Shown piece by piece: positions 1-9,184 of a DNA stretch of 62,803 nt. Source of the DNA: Bacteroidaceae bacterium (GTDB taxonomy: Bacteria > Bacteroidota > Bacteroidia > Bacteroidales > Bacteroidaceae). The notes under the pieces were generated by a model. That model saw nothing but the letters and a program-made list of their open reading frames with translations, did not search any database and had not been told where the DNA came from. Made by a program: the position numbers and the translations under genes. Each line of letters starts with the position of its first letter. The stretch's first letter is position 1. Location: assembly GCA_024401165.1 (NCBI GenBank), contig JAKSLN010000002.1:1-62803 (forward strand). The letters run 5' to 3'.

Positions 1-275
1 GCGACAGCAAGCTCGTCAGCTACATCGCTCAGGGTGAGTTCCTGGATGTAGATCCCTGCTCATTCGGTGGTATCGGTATCCACGCTATCCCCGGTTTCGC
101 ACGCTTCTATCGTCACGTCCTCGTTGGCAAGCGTTTCCCCCACCACGGTGCATACGCATTCGAGCACTGCGGCAAGGTACTCTTCGAGGCTCTCAAGATG
201 CTTGGCGTTGAGGACATCAACACTCCTCTCCCCGCTGGTCAGCTCTATCCCGGCGAGAACCCCTTCGCTATCTAA
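1..275 (+). CDS. fucI: L-fucose isomerase-like protein, C-terminal end (partial)
   Basis: The reading frame is open from the left edge and stops at 273-275, so only about 90 C-terminal residues are present. The translation contains FYRHVLVGKRFPHHGAYAFE and ends GQLYPGENPFAI. This resembles my recollection of the C-terminus of the L-fucose isomerase-like proteins of Bacteroidales, which interconvert L-fucose and L-fuculose in the cytoplasm. Codon use is strongly biased (CCC, GTT, CGT, AAG), as in highly expressed genes of this window. A rho-independent terminator follows at once. The catalytic metal site lies outside the window, so a related aldose isomerase is possible. Confidence 0.65.
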   Translation, partial: DSKLVSYIAQGEFLDVDPCSFGGIGIHAIPGFARFYRHVLVGKRFPHHGAYAFEHCGKVLFEALKMLGVEDINTPLPAGQLYPGENPFAI

Positions 276-297
276 TTATAAGATTGCTCTTAATACA

Positions 298-331
298 TAT
301 GCCCTCGCAGATTTCTGCGGGGGCATTTCTT
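298..331 (+). terminator. Rho-independent terminator of the fucI-like gene
   Basis: A 10-bp stem (301-310 with 315-324, one G-U pair) closes an ATTT loop and is followed by a T-rich tail. It begins 25 bp after the stop codon. Confidence 0.8.
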
Positions 332-344
332 TTCACAATGAAAC

Positions 345-438
345 AAAAAAATGTGCCAAGCAACCACAAGGATTGCACTGGCACATCATCACATATATTA
401 AACAATTAGGTTTAGTATCTTTCCACTGTGCAAATTTA
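345..438 (-). ncRNA. Candidate small RNA unit (promoter box plus terminator) on the minus strand
   Basis: The 304-bp gap between fucI and the AraC gene holds no gene. On the minus strand it has a TAAATTTG box (431-438). About 45 bp further on comes a hairpin (351-358 with 379-386, extended by GCAA/TTGC) followed by seven U residues (351-345). Together these could make an ~80-nt transcript. No minus-strand gene lies upstream that would need this terminator. No -33 element is seen at the usual 20-bp spacing, so the promoter is weak evidence. The hairpin may only insulate fucI from antisense transcription. Confidence 0.3.
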
Positions 439-543
439 CGAAAAATACGACAAACAATCGACGTCAATTCTTAGACAATAATGGTAAATTTAAGAGGCAA
501 CTCACACAAAGAGAGAACGAAACTCCTTTTTTTACCATCAGTC

Positions 544-575
544 TTTGCGTCATTTCAGTAATTTTTGTAACTTTG
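544..575 (+). promoter_or_regulatory. Bacteroidetes-type promoter of the AraC gene
   Basis: TTTG (544-547) lies exactly 20 bp before TAACTTTG (568-575). The predicted transcription start falls at or next to the ATG at 580, which would leave almost no leader. Confidence 0.7.
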
Positions 576-579
576 CATT

Positions 580-1479
580 ATGAAAGAATTCATAAAACAT
601 AATCTTTTATTCGATGTTGCCTCAACCGGAGGGTTCGAAATTGACACATTGGAAAATTTTTACGCTCGACAGATTGACAATGGCGAGCGTAAGATGCACA
701 CGCATGACTTTTACTTGATCATCTGGTTTCAAGAAGACGGGGGAACTCACACTGTTGACTTTGTTGAGTATCCAGTCAAAAAGAATACTTTCTTTTTTAT
801 CACACCCGGCCAGTTGCACTGCTATGACAACACTTACACCAAAGGCGTCGCAATGAAATTCGTCCCAGAATTTCTCAACGATGAATATACAACTGAAGAC
901 ATTTATCTTAAATACAGCATCTTCAACGCGTTCGACTCTTACCCTTACCTTGTCATCAACAACCCAGATCTTATACGCTCCATTCAGCACATCCTAAATG
1001 GTATTAGACATGAAATGCCTAAGTCTGGTGCCTTCGGTCACCACACCTTTATGCAGTCACTCGTTCGCGTTTTGCTGATTGTATTTCAACGCTACGACGG
1101 AACCACCGACAAACTCTGCACAGAGGAATGTCCTGAACATAACCAGTTAAATATCACCAATAATATACATAGTCACTTTCTGCGCTTCCGCCAAGCATTG
1201 GAGAAAGAATACAAACGTCTGCACAATGTCAAGGACTATGCATCACTTCTGAACGTAGGAACCAAATATCTAACCACCATCGTCAAGGAGTGTTCTCATC
1301 GCACCCCACTACAACTCATAAACGAACGCATTCTCCTTGAAGCCAAGCGCCAATTGCGCTATAGCAACAAAATGGTGAAGGAGATTGCCTTCGACCTGGG
1401 GTATGAAGACCCCTCTTATTTTGTCAAGCAATTCAAGCGTCAGACAGGACTTCTGCCAACCGAATTTCGTGAGATGTAA
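580..1479 (+). CDS. AraC-family transcriptional regulator with cupin sensor domain
   Basis: The protein has 299 residues. The N-terminal half is a cupin-type effector domain (MHTHDFYLIIW near residues 39-49, then a GQLHCYD strand). The C-terminal 100 residues are a typical AraC double helix-turn-helix, ending with EIAFDLGYEDPSYFVKQFKR. Such proteins bind a sugar or small ligand and activate nearby catabolic genes. It lies 156 bp before the GH115 gene on the same strand, so it may control that gene or the fucose/xylan region. The ATG at 580 was kept because the N-terminal residues before the cupin look family-typical and the next ATG would cut into the sensor domain. The promoter lies only 5 bp upstream, so the mRNA may be leaderless. 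The ligand is unknown. Confidence 0.9.
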   Translation: MKEFIKHNLLFDVASTGGFEIDTLENFYARQIDNGERKMHTHDFYLIIWFQEDGGTHTVDFVEYPVKKNTFFFITPGQLHCYDNTYTKGVAMKFVPEFLNDEYTTEDIYLKYSIFNAFDSYPYLVINNPDLIRSIQHILNGIRHEMPKSGAFGHHTFMQSLVRVLLIVFQRYDGTTDKLCTEECPEHNQLNITNNIHSHFLRFRQALEKEYKRLHNVKDYASLLNVGTKYLTTIVKECSHRTPLQLINERILLEAKRQLRYSNKMVKEIAFDLGYEDPSYFVKQFKRQTGLLPTEFREM

Positions 1480-1588
1480 CATCTTGTCGAAACAACACTT
1501 TTCTGTGTGATTTGTTTCATAATGAACATTTCATGTTGCAGAAAAGCATTTTCATGATACATTCTATGTGAAATAGGATTATTTTTAC

Positions 1589-1596
1589 TATTTTTG
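1589..1596 (+). promoter_or_regulatory. -7 box of the GH115/HTCS promoter
   Basis: TATTTTTG matches TAnnTTTG about 40 bp before the GH115 start. The -33 element is poor. An inverted pair, CTTTTCTG (about 1499) and CAGAAAAG (about 1540), upstream could be a regulator site. Confidence 0.5.
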
Positions 1597-1635
1597 TAAC
1601 ACCAAACTATAAAGAAAAACTAACTAACGACAAAT

Positions 1636-4227
1636 ATGAAAATCAAAACTTTGCTTGCCGCCTTGTTTCTGGGAGCAAGTCTTCAGACTTTTGCGCTCGA
1701 CCATCCGGGCCTGACGACCAACACCATTAGTATCGATCGCTTCACCCTCATGCAGGGAAAGCAAGCAACTCCCATCCTCCTCTCCAGCAACGAGGAAGCG
1801 GGCATCCTGCGCGCAGCACGAAATCTGCAAGCAGACTTTGGCCGCGTTGGCGGCACCCAAGCGCTCGTCCTCCTCAACACGTCTGAGAAGGAGAAACTGC
1901 AGCCTCGCGCGCGATATATTATAATAGGTAGTCTTCATAGCGAAGTCATCAAGCCTCTCATTAAGCAGAAACTCATCGACGAAAAGGCTCTGAAGGGCAA
2001 AGTCGAGAAATATATAATGCAAACCGTGCAGAATCCCATGCCAGATGTAGACGAAGCACTGGTCGTTGTTGGTAGCGACAAGCGTGGAACTATCTACGGC
2101 ATCTACGAGTTGTCAGAACAAATTGGCGTTTCTCCCTGGTATGACTGGGCAGACGTTCCTGTTAAGAAGCAAGCCAACCTCAGCATCCAACGCGGTTCCT
2201 ACACCGCTGGAGAACCAGCAGTACGCTATCGAGGCATTTTCCTCAACGACGAGGCACCCTGCCTTACCACTTGGGTAAAGAACACCTTCGGCACCGACTT
2301 CGGCGGCCATGCATTCTACGAAAAAGTATTTGAACTTCTGCTTCGTCTGCGTGCCAACTTCATGTGGCCTGCCATGTGGGGGTGGGCATTCTATGCTGAT
2401 GATGACAAAAACAGTGCTTTAGCCCACGAGATGGGTATCATCATGGGCACAAGTCACCACGAACCAATGGCACGTAACCATCAGGAATGGGCTCGTCATC
2501 GTGGCGAATTCGGAGAATGGGACTACGTTAAAAACCAGGAAGTTATTGATAAGTTCTTCCGCGAAGGCATACGCCGTTCGAAGGATAACGAGGACCTCAT
2601 AACCATTGGCATGCGAGGTGATGGTGACACAGCTATGGGTGCCAAGGAAGGTCACGATGATGAGTTTGTAGATAACGATCAAGAGACCATCAAGTTGCTT
2701 GAGAAAATTGTCCAGAATCAACGCAAGATTATTGCAGAGGAAACGGGCCGTCCAGCCAAGGAGCGTCAGCAAGTATGGGCACTTTACAAGGAAGTTCAGC
2801 GTTACTACGACAAGGGACTTAAAGTACCCGACGACGCAATTATCCTCTTCTCTGATGACAACTGGGGCGATATACGCCGTTTGCCCTCGCAGGCAGAGTT
2901 GAAGCACAAAGGTGGTTTTGGCATGTACTATCATGTAGACTACGTAGGTGCCCCCCGTAACAGCAAGTGGTTGAATGTCACACCCGTACAGCATCTTTGG
3001 GACCAGATGAGCCTTACCTATCAGTATGGTGTTGACAAACTATGGGTACTCAACGTCGGCGATCTCAAGCCCATGGAATACCCCATCACCCTATTCCTTG
3101 ACATGGCATGGAACCCGACTCGTTACAATGCGTCCAACCTCCTCGACCACCCTCGTAAGTTCTGTGCAGAACAGTTTGGGGCCGACCAAGCAGACGAGGC
3201 AGCCCGCATCTTGAACCTCTACAGTCAGTATGCAGGTCGCATTACTGCAGAAATGCTGGATGCCCGCACCTACAATGTCGAGACGGGTGAATGGAAGCGC
3301 GTAGCAGATGAGTTCATGCGCCTTGAAACTGAAGCACTTCGCCAGTTTGCCACCCTGCCCGCAGGCACACGCGATGCTTATCGTCAGATCATCCTGTTCC
3401 CCGTCCAGGCATTGGGCAACGTCTACCAAATGTACTATGCACAAGCCATGAACCAGAAGCTCTTCAATGAAGGAAACCCAGAAGCCAACGTTTGGGCAGA
3501 CCGCGTAGAGCAAGCATTTGCGCGCGACGCCGAATTATGTCGTTACTACAACAAGGAAATGGCAGGTGGCAAATGGGACGGAATGATGATCCAGAAGCAC
3601 ATTGGCTACCGTTCTTGGAATGACAACTTCCGCGAAGACACCTGTCCCCGTGTTTCTCGCATTGAAAATGTAAACGAAGCACAAGGAGGCTATACCTTCC
3701 AAGCTCAGAACGGTTGCATCGTCATGGATGCCGAGCACTATTATAGTCTCCAGAATCCCGCTGAAGCCCAGTGGACCGTCATCCCCTACATGGGCCGAAC
3801 CCGAAGTGGTATGTCAATCCAGCCCTACAATGCCTCTGCACAAGGCAGCAGCATCACCTACAGCATGGATATCCCCGAAGGAAATGCAGAAGTTAGCGTA
3901 CATGTGATCACCGCCTGCACCTTAGCATTCCAACGCAGCGAGGGCCATCGCTATACCGTTGGTTTTGAGGGAGAAGAGGCCGTTGAGGTCAACTTCAATG
4001 GAGATCTGAATGAGGAACCAGAGAACGTCTACCGCGTTATGTATCCTGCTGCGGCCAGTCGTATCATCGAAAAGACCGTTAAGATCAAGACAGGATCAGC
4101 AGGCACGAAGAAATTGACCATCAAGCCGTTGGATCCCGGAGTAGTACTTGAAAAGATTATTGTAGACCTCGGCGGATACAAGCGTCAATTCCTCTTTGGC
4201 GAAGAATCACCCTGCAAACGGAAATAA
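1636..4227 (+). CDS. GH115 xylan alpha-1,2-glucuronidase
   Basis: This 863-residue secreted enzyme begins with a signal peptide (cleavage near residue 20, SLQTFA). The central region shows the GH115 signature block: RGIFLNDEAPCLTTW, then LRANFMWPAMWGWAF, then MGTSHHEPMARNHQEW. A beta-sandwich C-terminal domain (about 680-863) is typical of the family. GH115 enzymes remove (4-O-methyl)glucuronic acid from internal and terminal xylose of glucuronoxylan. The size fits the 800-1000 residues usual for the family. It is followed after only 3 bp by a hybrid sensor/regulator, so enzyme and sensor are probably made from one message. It complements the debranching enzymes of the minus-strand xylan operon. 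Confidence 0.93.
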   Translation: MKIKTLLAALFLGASLQTFALDHPGLTTNTISIDRFTLMQGKQATPILLSSNEEAGILRAARNLQADFGRVGGTQALVLLNTSEKEKLQPRARYIIIGSLHSEVIKPLIKQKLIDEKALKGKVEKYIMQTVQNPMPDVDEALVVVGSDKRGTIYGIYELSEQIGVSPWYDWADVPVKKQANLSIQRGSYTAGEPAVRYRGIFLNDEAPCLTTWVKNTFGTDFGGHAFYEKVFELLLRLRANFMWPAMWGWAFYADDDKNSALAHEMGIIMGTSHHEPMARNHQEWARHRGEFGEWDYVKNQEVIDKFFREGIRRSKDNEDLITIGMRGDGDTAMGAKEGHDDEFVDNDQETIKLLEKIVQNQRKIIAEETGRPAKERQQVWALYKEVQRYYDKGLKVPDDAIILFSDDNWGDIRRLPSQAELKHKGGFGMYYHVDYVGAPRNSKWLNVTPVQHLWDQMSLTYQYGVDKLWVLNVGDLKPMEYPITLFLDMAWNPTRYNASNLLDHPRKFCAEQFGADQADEAARILNLYSQYAGRITAEMLDARTYNVETGEWKRVADEFMRLETEALRQFATLPAGTRDAYRQIILFPVQALGNVYQMYYAQAMNQKLFNEGNPEANVWADRVEQAFARDAELCRYYNKEMAGGKWDGMMIQKHIGYRSWNDNFREDTCPRVSRIENVNEAQGGYTFQAQNGCIVMDAEHYYSLQNPAEAQWTVIPYMGRTRSGMSIQPYNASAQGSSITYSMDIPEGNAEVSVHVITACTLAFQRSEGHRYTVGFEGEEAVEVNFNGDLNEEPENVYRVMYPAAASRIIEKTVKIKTGSAGTKKLTIKPLDPGVVLEKIIVDLGGYKRQFLFGEESPCKRK

Positions 4228-4230
4228 AGC

Positions 4231-7200
4231 ATGAATCGCCTGTTCCTTTTCCTCCTTCTCTTTCCGCTGCTGGCTTTTGGACAGAATAACCGTCTATACA
4301 CCACCCAACACGGACTGAAGACGACCAACATACACTCGTTTACGATTGACAAGCGCGGCATCCTATGGATTGGAAGCAGTGCCAACCTGGCCTTCTTCGA
4401 CGGCACAGGTTTCCACTACATGCCTAATTTCAATCCAACAAATGGACTAACCTACTACTCCATCGTAAACCGTGTCTGCGAGGACAAGGACGACTGCTAC
4501 TGGGTACTCACCAATGCCGGACTCTATTACTTTGACTCCAAGAGACTCAGTTACAAGCGAATACGTTTCAACGAAAACGAGAACGAAGCCTACGGTTACA
4601 CCCCAACCCAGATGCTCGACTATCCCGGTCATCCGGATAAAAAGATTGTTATCACATCAGGTTATGGAATCTTCGTTATCGACGTAGAAAAGAAGGAAGT
4701 CAACACTCGACTCACCACCAGCCTTCAGGACAAGGTCAAGGCGCACTTTCTCATCAGCGCCGAGATAGACCACCACAACCGTCTATGGCTCAGCACAATC
4801 CATCACGAAGTCATCTGCTACGACCTGCAGAACGATCGACCTGTGCAGCTGCGTACTACCGAGGCGGCCGCCACCAAAATACAAACTGCACTGGTCAACA
4901 GCATTCTTGAAGTACAGCCACACAATGCCGTCTACCTCGCAACCGATGACGGCGTGCTTCGCTTCAACGAGAAAACAGAGACCATCGAATGTATCGATCA
5001 GACCAACGGACGCCCCTGCAACACGCTTCTATATACCCAGAACGGTCAGCTTCTCTTAGGAACCGACAGTTACGGAGTGCTGGAGCTCGAACCCAACGGA
5101 AGTGTCAGTGAATTCGAGCTTGTTCACCCTGTCTATGACCTCTCCACCGGCAAGGTACGAGACATGCTGCAGGATCCTGACGGCAATCTTATCATCGCTC
5201 TCTATCAGAAGGGAATCCTCATCATCCCGCACGAGGATACAGCCTTCCGCTACCATTGCATCTCCAGGAAAGGAGACTGGCGCAACTCCTCATGTATCAC
5301 CAGCATCCACGCCGACCGCCAAGGCAACTACTGGGTTGGAACCGACGGAGCCGGCATCTTCCGTGCTGACGGGAATGACCTTGGAACTGCACGTCCTATT
5401 GACGACGGACTCCGCTCCCACCTTGTTCAGTCCATAGAGACCGACCACGAAGGCAACATCTGGATAGCCACCTACGGAGGTGGAGTCCAGAAATACGATG
5501 CGTCAAACCACCGCTTCGTCACCCCCGATTGGTTGCTATCCTTCAAGGATGCACGTGTACTTTCTCTCGCCATCGACCGCACCAATGCTCTCCTATACAT
5601 CGGTACCAGTGGCGACGGAGTCTACACCGCCAACCTACGTACACAAACTGTCGAGAAGACACCATGTGCAGAAACACAAGGCGAGTGGGTTACCAACATC
5701 TACGTCGATCCCGACCATACTTTGTGGGTTGCCGAGCTTGGAGGAGTCGGCTATCGTAACCCCATCACTGGCAAGCAAGGACTGCTTGCCCCCGAGATGC
5801 TAACCTACGATACTCAGTGCATCTGCAGCTACGGACAGAGTTCCGAAAAACGTATCCTCCTTGGTTCTGGCAACGGACTCGGCATCTACGACCCTTCACG
5901 TGGCACCATGCAGCACATCCTCGCCGGCATACCCGTCCTCAGCATCAACCCAACAGAGAATACCATCTGGATTGGTTCTACCAACTGCATCTATGCTGTC
6001 GACAAAAAGTCCCTTGCCGTCACCACCTACAGTTCCTTGGGAGGCTACTACATCGGCGAGTTCCACCGTGCAGCCACCTACAGCGACGAAAGCGGGCACA
6101 TTTACTTTGGCAGCGACAACGGTATCATCAGCTTCTTCCCCGATGCCATGCGCAGCGACCGTAAGATTCGCAACGAGATTCTCTTTACCTCCATTAAAGC
6201 CGGCGGAGAAGAACTGCACTACTCTGACAGCACCGACTATATGGACGCTGACATCATGTACGCCCAACACATCCGACTCAGCCATAAGCAGAACACGTTT
6301 TCCATCAGTTTCAACGTTCCGAGTTACAGCCTCGCCCACCAGATACATTACGAATATAAACTTGAGGGCTATGAGGATAAATGGAACAACTGTACAGACG
6401 TAGCCTCGCAAAAGGCCACCTACTCTTATCTATCCCCCGGCACCTACAAACTCCACGTACGTGCCACACTTGAGGGAGCACCTGAGAGCACCATCCAGAA
6501 GACACTCACCATCCATATTGCCCACCCCTGGTACAACAGCATCTACGCAAACCTCTTCTACCTTATACTCATCGGTCTCGTCGGCTACGCCATCTATCAC
6601 TTCTGGCAAGTGCGTCGCCGCCAGCGCATCGCCTTGCGAGAAGCGCTTCACAATGAAGAGATTAAGGAAGCTAAACTGCGCATGTTCACCAGCATTACCC
6701 ATGAACTACGCACCCCCCTTACCATGATCGTCTCCCCACTGCGCCAGCTCATGACTAAGCCACAGGATGCACAGACCATGAACGATCTAAACACGATGCG
6801 CCACAACTGTAACCGCCTGCTTGATATTGTGAAGCAAATCACCGATATCCGCAAAATCGATGCCGGGCAGTTTGAGTTGCATTTCGAACAGATTGATCTC
6901 TGCAGCTACACTTCCAACATAGCACAGTCCTTCAGCGGAGCAGCCAGCGACAAACACATACAGTTTACCCTCGAAAACCAGTCTGAGCCCATCGATGTCT
7001 GGATCGACCCCATCCACTTCGAGAAGGTCATTGTCAACATCCTCTCCAACTCCTTCAAGTTTACACCCGACGGAGGCAGCATAACGCTCCGCAACGAGAT
7101 TGTTGACGACAATATCCATCTCACCATCCACAACACAGGACCACACATCAGCGAGCTTGACATCGACCACATATTCGAGCGCTTCTACCAGAGCGCCGAA

Positions 7201-8301
7201 GGACAAAAACACATCGGTTCAGGCATCGGTCTTAACCTTGCCTACGAGCTTGTCACCCTCCATCACGCCACCATCCACGCTACCAACGAACAACCCGCGG
7301 GTGTCGCTTTCCACATTGTCATCCCCTGTGGCAATGCCCATCTTTCTGCCAGCGAACTTGAGCCTCGCCCCATCGAGGAAAGCATACACGTCATGCAGAC
7401 GGAAATGAAGAATGCACGCGAAACTGTAACAACACACATCGAGGCAATCCACACAGAGGCAACCACTAATGAAGGTAAACAGGACGAGGACAAACGCCGT
7501 TCCCTGCCCAACATCCTCATCGTTGATGACAGCAAGGACCTCTGCGAATACCTCAGCGAACAACTCTCTAACGACTATAACATCACGCTTGCCTTCAGCG
7601 GGAACAGCGCCTGGAACATCATCCTGCAGTCACGCCCCGACCTCATCATCACTGACATGAAGATGCCCGACGGCAATGGTCTTGAGCTAATTCAACACGT
7701 ACGCGAAAACGGAGAACTCGACAGCACACCCATCATCATGCTCACGGGCGAAGGTGATGACAACCTGCAGCTCGAGGCCTTCAACCTGCGTGTTGACCAC
7801 TTCATCCAAAAGCCCTTCAACCTCACCATACTCGAAGGTGCAATCCGCCAAACCCTCGGACTGCGCGAGAACATACGCCGCCACGTCGAGCGAAAGGAGA
7901 TTCTCACCAACGTGGAAAACGTAGAACTTGCTTCCGCCGAAGACAACCTCTTCGAACGCATCAACATGTGCGTGCTTGAACACCTCGACGACGAAGAGTT
8001 TGGTGTCCAGGAACTTGCCAACGAAGTTGGTATCAGCCGAGTACACCTCAACCGTAAGATGAAGGAAAAGTACGGTCTCTCACCCAACGTGTACATCAAG
8101 ACCTACCGTCTCAAGCAGGCAGCTTACCTCCTTATACACAAGAAGGTCAATGTCAGTGAAGTTGCCTACCGTGTGGGATTCTCCACCCACAGTTACTTCA
8201 GCAGCAGTTTCCGCGACTTCTTCGGCATGCCTCCCAAGGACTTCGTTGCCTACTACACCGATCCCGCCAATGCAGATAAGCTTGAAAAGCTCCTTGGCTA
8301 A
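4231..8301 (+). CDS. Hybrid two-component system sensor/regulator (HTCS) for xylan utilisation
   Basis: The protein has 1356 residues and fuses a whole two-component pathway. After a signal peptide, residues about 20-680 form repeated two-component propeller motifs (such as TIDKRGILWIGSS), the periplasmic sensor. A Y_Y_Y domain follows (about 690-765), then one transmembrane segment (IYANLFYLILIGLVGYAIY), a histidine kinase with the phosphorylated His at about 824 (THELRTPLT) and an ATPase domain (NSFKFTPDGG, GSGIGLNLA). A receiver domain has the acceptor Asp at about 1142 (ITDMKMPDG), and the last 100 residues are an AraC DNA-binding domain. HTCS proteins bind oligosaccharides in the periplasm and activate the matching polysaccharide locus. 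Here the neighbouring GH115 suggests a xylan-derived ligand, which is inference. Start is 3 bp after the GH115 stop. Confidence 0.95.
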   Translation: MNRLFLFLLLFPLLAFGQNNRLYTTQHGLKTTNIHSFTIDKRGILWIGSSANLAFFDGTGFHYMPNFNPTNGLTYYSIVNRVCEDKDDCYWVLTNAGLYYFDSKRLSYKRIRFNENENEAYGYTPTQMLDYPGHPDKKIVITSGYGIFVIDVEKKEVNTRLTTSLQDKVKAHFLISAEIDHHNRLWLSTIHHEVICYDLQNDRPVQLRTTEAAATKIQTALVNSILEVQPHNAVYLATDDGVLRFNEKTETIECIDQTNGRPCNTLLYTQNGQLLLGTDSYGVLELEPNGSVSEFELVHPVYDLSTGKVRDMLQDPDGNLIIALYQKGILIIPHEDTAFRYHCISRKGDWRNSSCITSIHADRQGNYWVGTDGAGIFRADGNDLGTARPIDDGLRSHLVQSIETDHEGNIWIATYGGGVQKYDASNHRFVTPDWLLSFKDARVLSLAIDRTNALLYIGTSGDGVYTANLRTQTVEKTPCAETQGEWVTNIYVDPDHTLWVAELGGVGYRNPITGKQGLLAPEMLTYDTQCICSYGQSSEKRILLGSGNGLGIYDPSRGTMQHILAGIPVLSINPTENTIWIGSTNCIYAVDKKSLAVTTYSSLGGYYIGEFHRAATYSDESGHIYFGSDNGIISFFPDAMRSDRKIRNEILFTSIKAGGEELHYSDSTDYMDADIMYAQHIRLSHKQNTFSISFNVPSYSLAHQIHYEYKLEGYEDKWNNCTDVASQKATYSYLSPGTYKLHVRATLEGAPESTIQKTLTIHIAHPWYNSIYANLFYLILIGLVGYAIYHFWQVRRRQRIALREALHNEEIKEAKLRMFTSITHELRTPLTMIVSPLRQLMTKPQDAQTMNDLNTMRHNCNRLLDIVKQITDIRKIDAGQFELHFEQIDLCSYTSNIAQSFSGAASDKHIQFTLENQSEPIDVWIDPIHFEKVIVNILSNSFKFTPDGGSITLRNEIVDDNIHLTIHNTGPHISELDIDHIFERFYQSAEGQKHIGSGIGLNLAYELVTLHHATIHATNEQPAGVAFHIVIPCGNAHLSASELEPRPIEESIHVMQTEMKNARETVTTHIEAIHTEATTNEGKQDEDKRRSLPNILIVDDSKDLCEYLSEQLSNDYNITLAFSGNSAWNIILQSRPDLIITDMKMPDGNGLELIQHVRENGELDSTPIIMLTGEGDDNLQLEAFNLRVDHFIQKPFNLTILEGAIRQTLGLRENIRRHVERKEILTNVENVELASAEDNLFERINMCVLEHLDDEEFGVQELANEVGISRVHLNRKMKEKYGLSPNVYIKTYRLKQAAYLLIHKKVNVSEVAYRVGFSTHSYFSSSFRDFFGMPPKDFVAYYTDPANADKLEKLLG

Positions 8302-8351
8302 GATAATAAGCGGTTATTTTATCTAAATCTTCTATATGTGTTGATTATCCC

Positions 8352-8621
8352 ATGGATGCCGACCTCATCTTTACCCCCTTTCGTTCCGACGTCGACGACC
8401 GTCTGAAAGACAAGTGCTTACAGGCTGCCATTGACAAGTTACAGACTCTCTATCCCGGCAAAATCATAACGACTTATGGAGACTGCACACTGGGCATCCC
8501 AACCGACAGTCTCTACAGCGAAAACGGATACGACACCTATCAACTAGGTCTTGTAGACAACGAAATCCCCGCCATGCGCAACACACGCGACGAGGAAGTT
8601 CTGACATTCAGGATAGACTGA
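8352..8621 (+). CDS. Small hypothetical protein (89 residues)
   Basis: An acidic 89-residue protein beginning MDADLIFTPFRSD. It has no signal peptide, membrane segment or motif that I recognise. It follows the HTCS gene by 50 bp on the same strand with no clear promoter box between them, so it is probably cotranscribed. It converges with fluC, whose stop lies 6 bp away. Composition resembles a real soluble protein, but function is unknown. Confidence 0.5.
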   Translation: MDADLIFTPFRSDVDDRLKDKCLQAAIDKLQTLYPGKIITTYGDCTLGIPTDSLYSENGYDTYQLGLVDNEIPAMRNTRDEEVLTFRID

Positions 8622-8627
8622 CTAAGT

Positions 8628-8972
8628 TCAAAAAAGCTTGTACGCTGCGGCACATGCAAGCAGTCCTCCAACCAGACTGATCACCATGTAGACGATAGGC
8701 ATAAGCAACTGTCCGGTGCGTAACATCAACACATTCTCGTTGATGAACGTAGAAAAAGTTGTGAATCCGCCACAAAGACCCGTCATCAATAAGAGACGAG
8801 TCGACTCACTACCAGGGGCAAACTTTGTCAATGCACCCAGCACAAAACAGCCAAACACATTCACTGCAAGCGTTCCTATGGGATGTACACCATTAAGCCA
8901 ACCGCTCAACAGCCAGCGAAGAACGCCTCCCAGTCCAGAACCAAGGAAAACACAAAAGAAAGATTGCATACT
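8628..8972 (-). CDS. crcB: Fluoride ion channel FluC (CrcB)
   Basis: About 114 residues starting at the ATG at 8972 (MQSFFCVFLGSGLGG); a TTG seven codons upstream is less likely. Four hydrophobic helices are visible, with the family hallmarks GGVLRW, NVFGCFVLG and GLCGGFTTFSTF. FluC/CrcB proteins form dual-topology dimers that export fluoride and prevent poisoning of enolase and pyrophosphatase. No fluoride riboswitch is apparent upstream. The gene starts 14 bp after a small peptide gene and may be the last member of a short operon. Confidence 0.93.
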   Translation of the reverse strand, partial: SMQSFFCVFLGSGLGGVLRWLLSGWLNGVHPIGTLAVNVFGCFVLGALTKFAPGSESTRLLLMTGLCGGFTTFSTFINENVLMLRTGQLLMPIVYMVISLVGGLLACAAAYKLF

Positions 8973-8986
8973 TTGGGAAGTGAGAC

Positions 8987-9169
8987 TTACCAATTAAAGT
9001 CATCGTAAGACTGATCACCGAGAAAATCTGCACCTCGGATGAATGAGATGTCCATATCGTTGAAGTCATCACCCAAGAATTGTCCTTCCATATCGGAAGA
9101 CCCCGCCAGCATCATGCTGGCTTCCAGTTTAATACATTTTGTTTCTGGTATGATATATTCTCTTTTCAT
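8987..9169 (-). CDS. Small YIxPE-type acidic protein of unknown function
   Basis: A 60-residue product that begins MKREYIIPETKCIKLEAS and then becomes very rich in Asp, Gly and Phe. The pattern MK-x-x-YIxPE followed by Ala/Leu/Ser and a Gly-rich variable tail resembles a class of short proteins I recall as common in Prevotella, often beside secreted-protein genes; their function is unknown. The gene lies 15 bp after the 389-residue secreted protein and 14 bp before crcB on the same strand. It could be a secreted peptide or a regulator, but nothing in the sequence decides this. It is close in size to a spurious ORF; the recognisable N-terminus and tight spacing argue that it is real. Confidence 0.6.
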   Translation of the reverse strand: MKREYIIPETKCIKLEASMMLAGSSDMEGQFLGDDFNDMDISFIRGADFLGDQSYDDFNW

Positions 9170-9184
9170 GGTTTGCGTTCTTAC

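Noticed and set aside
67-474. Frame of 135 codons at the left end
   Set aside because: It is a shifted reading of the fucI-like gene that runs through its terminator.
8628-8993. Fluoride riboswitch in front of crcB
   Set aside because: The 14-bp gap to the upstream gene leaves no space, and no aptamer features were seen.
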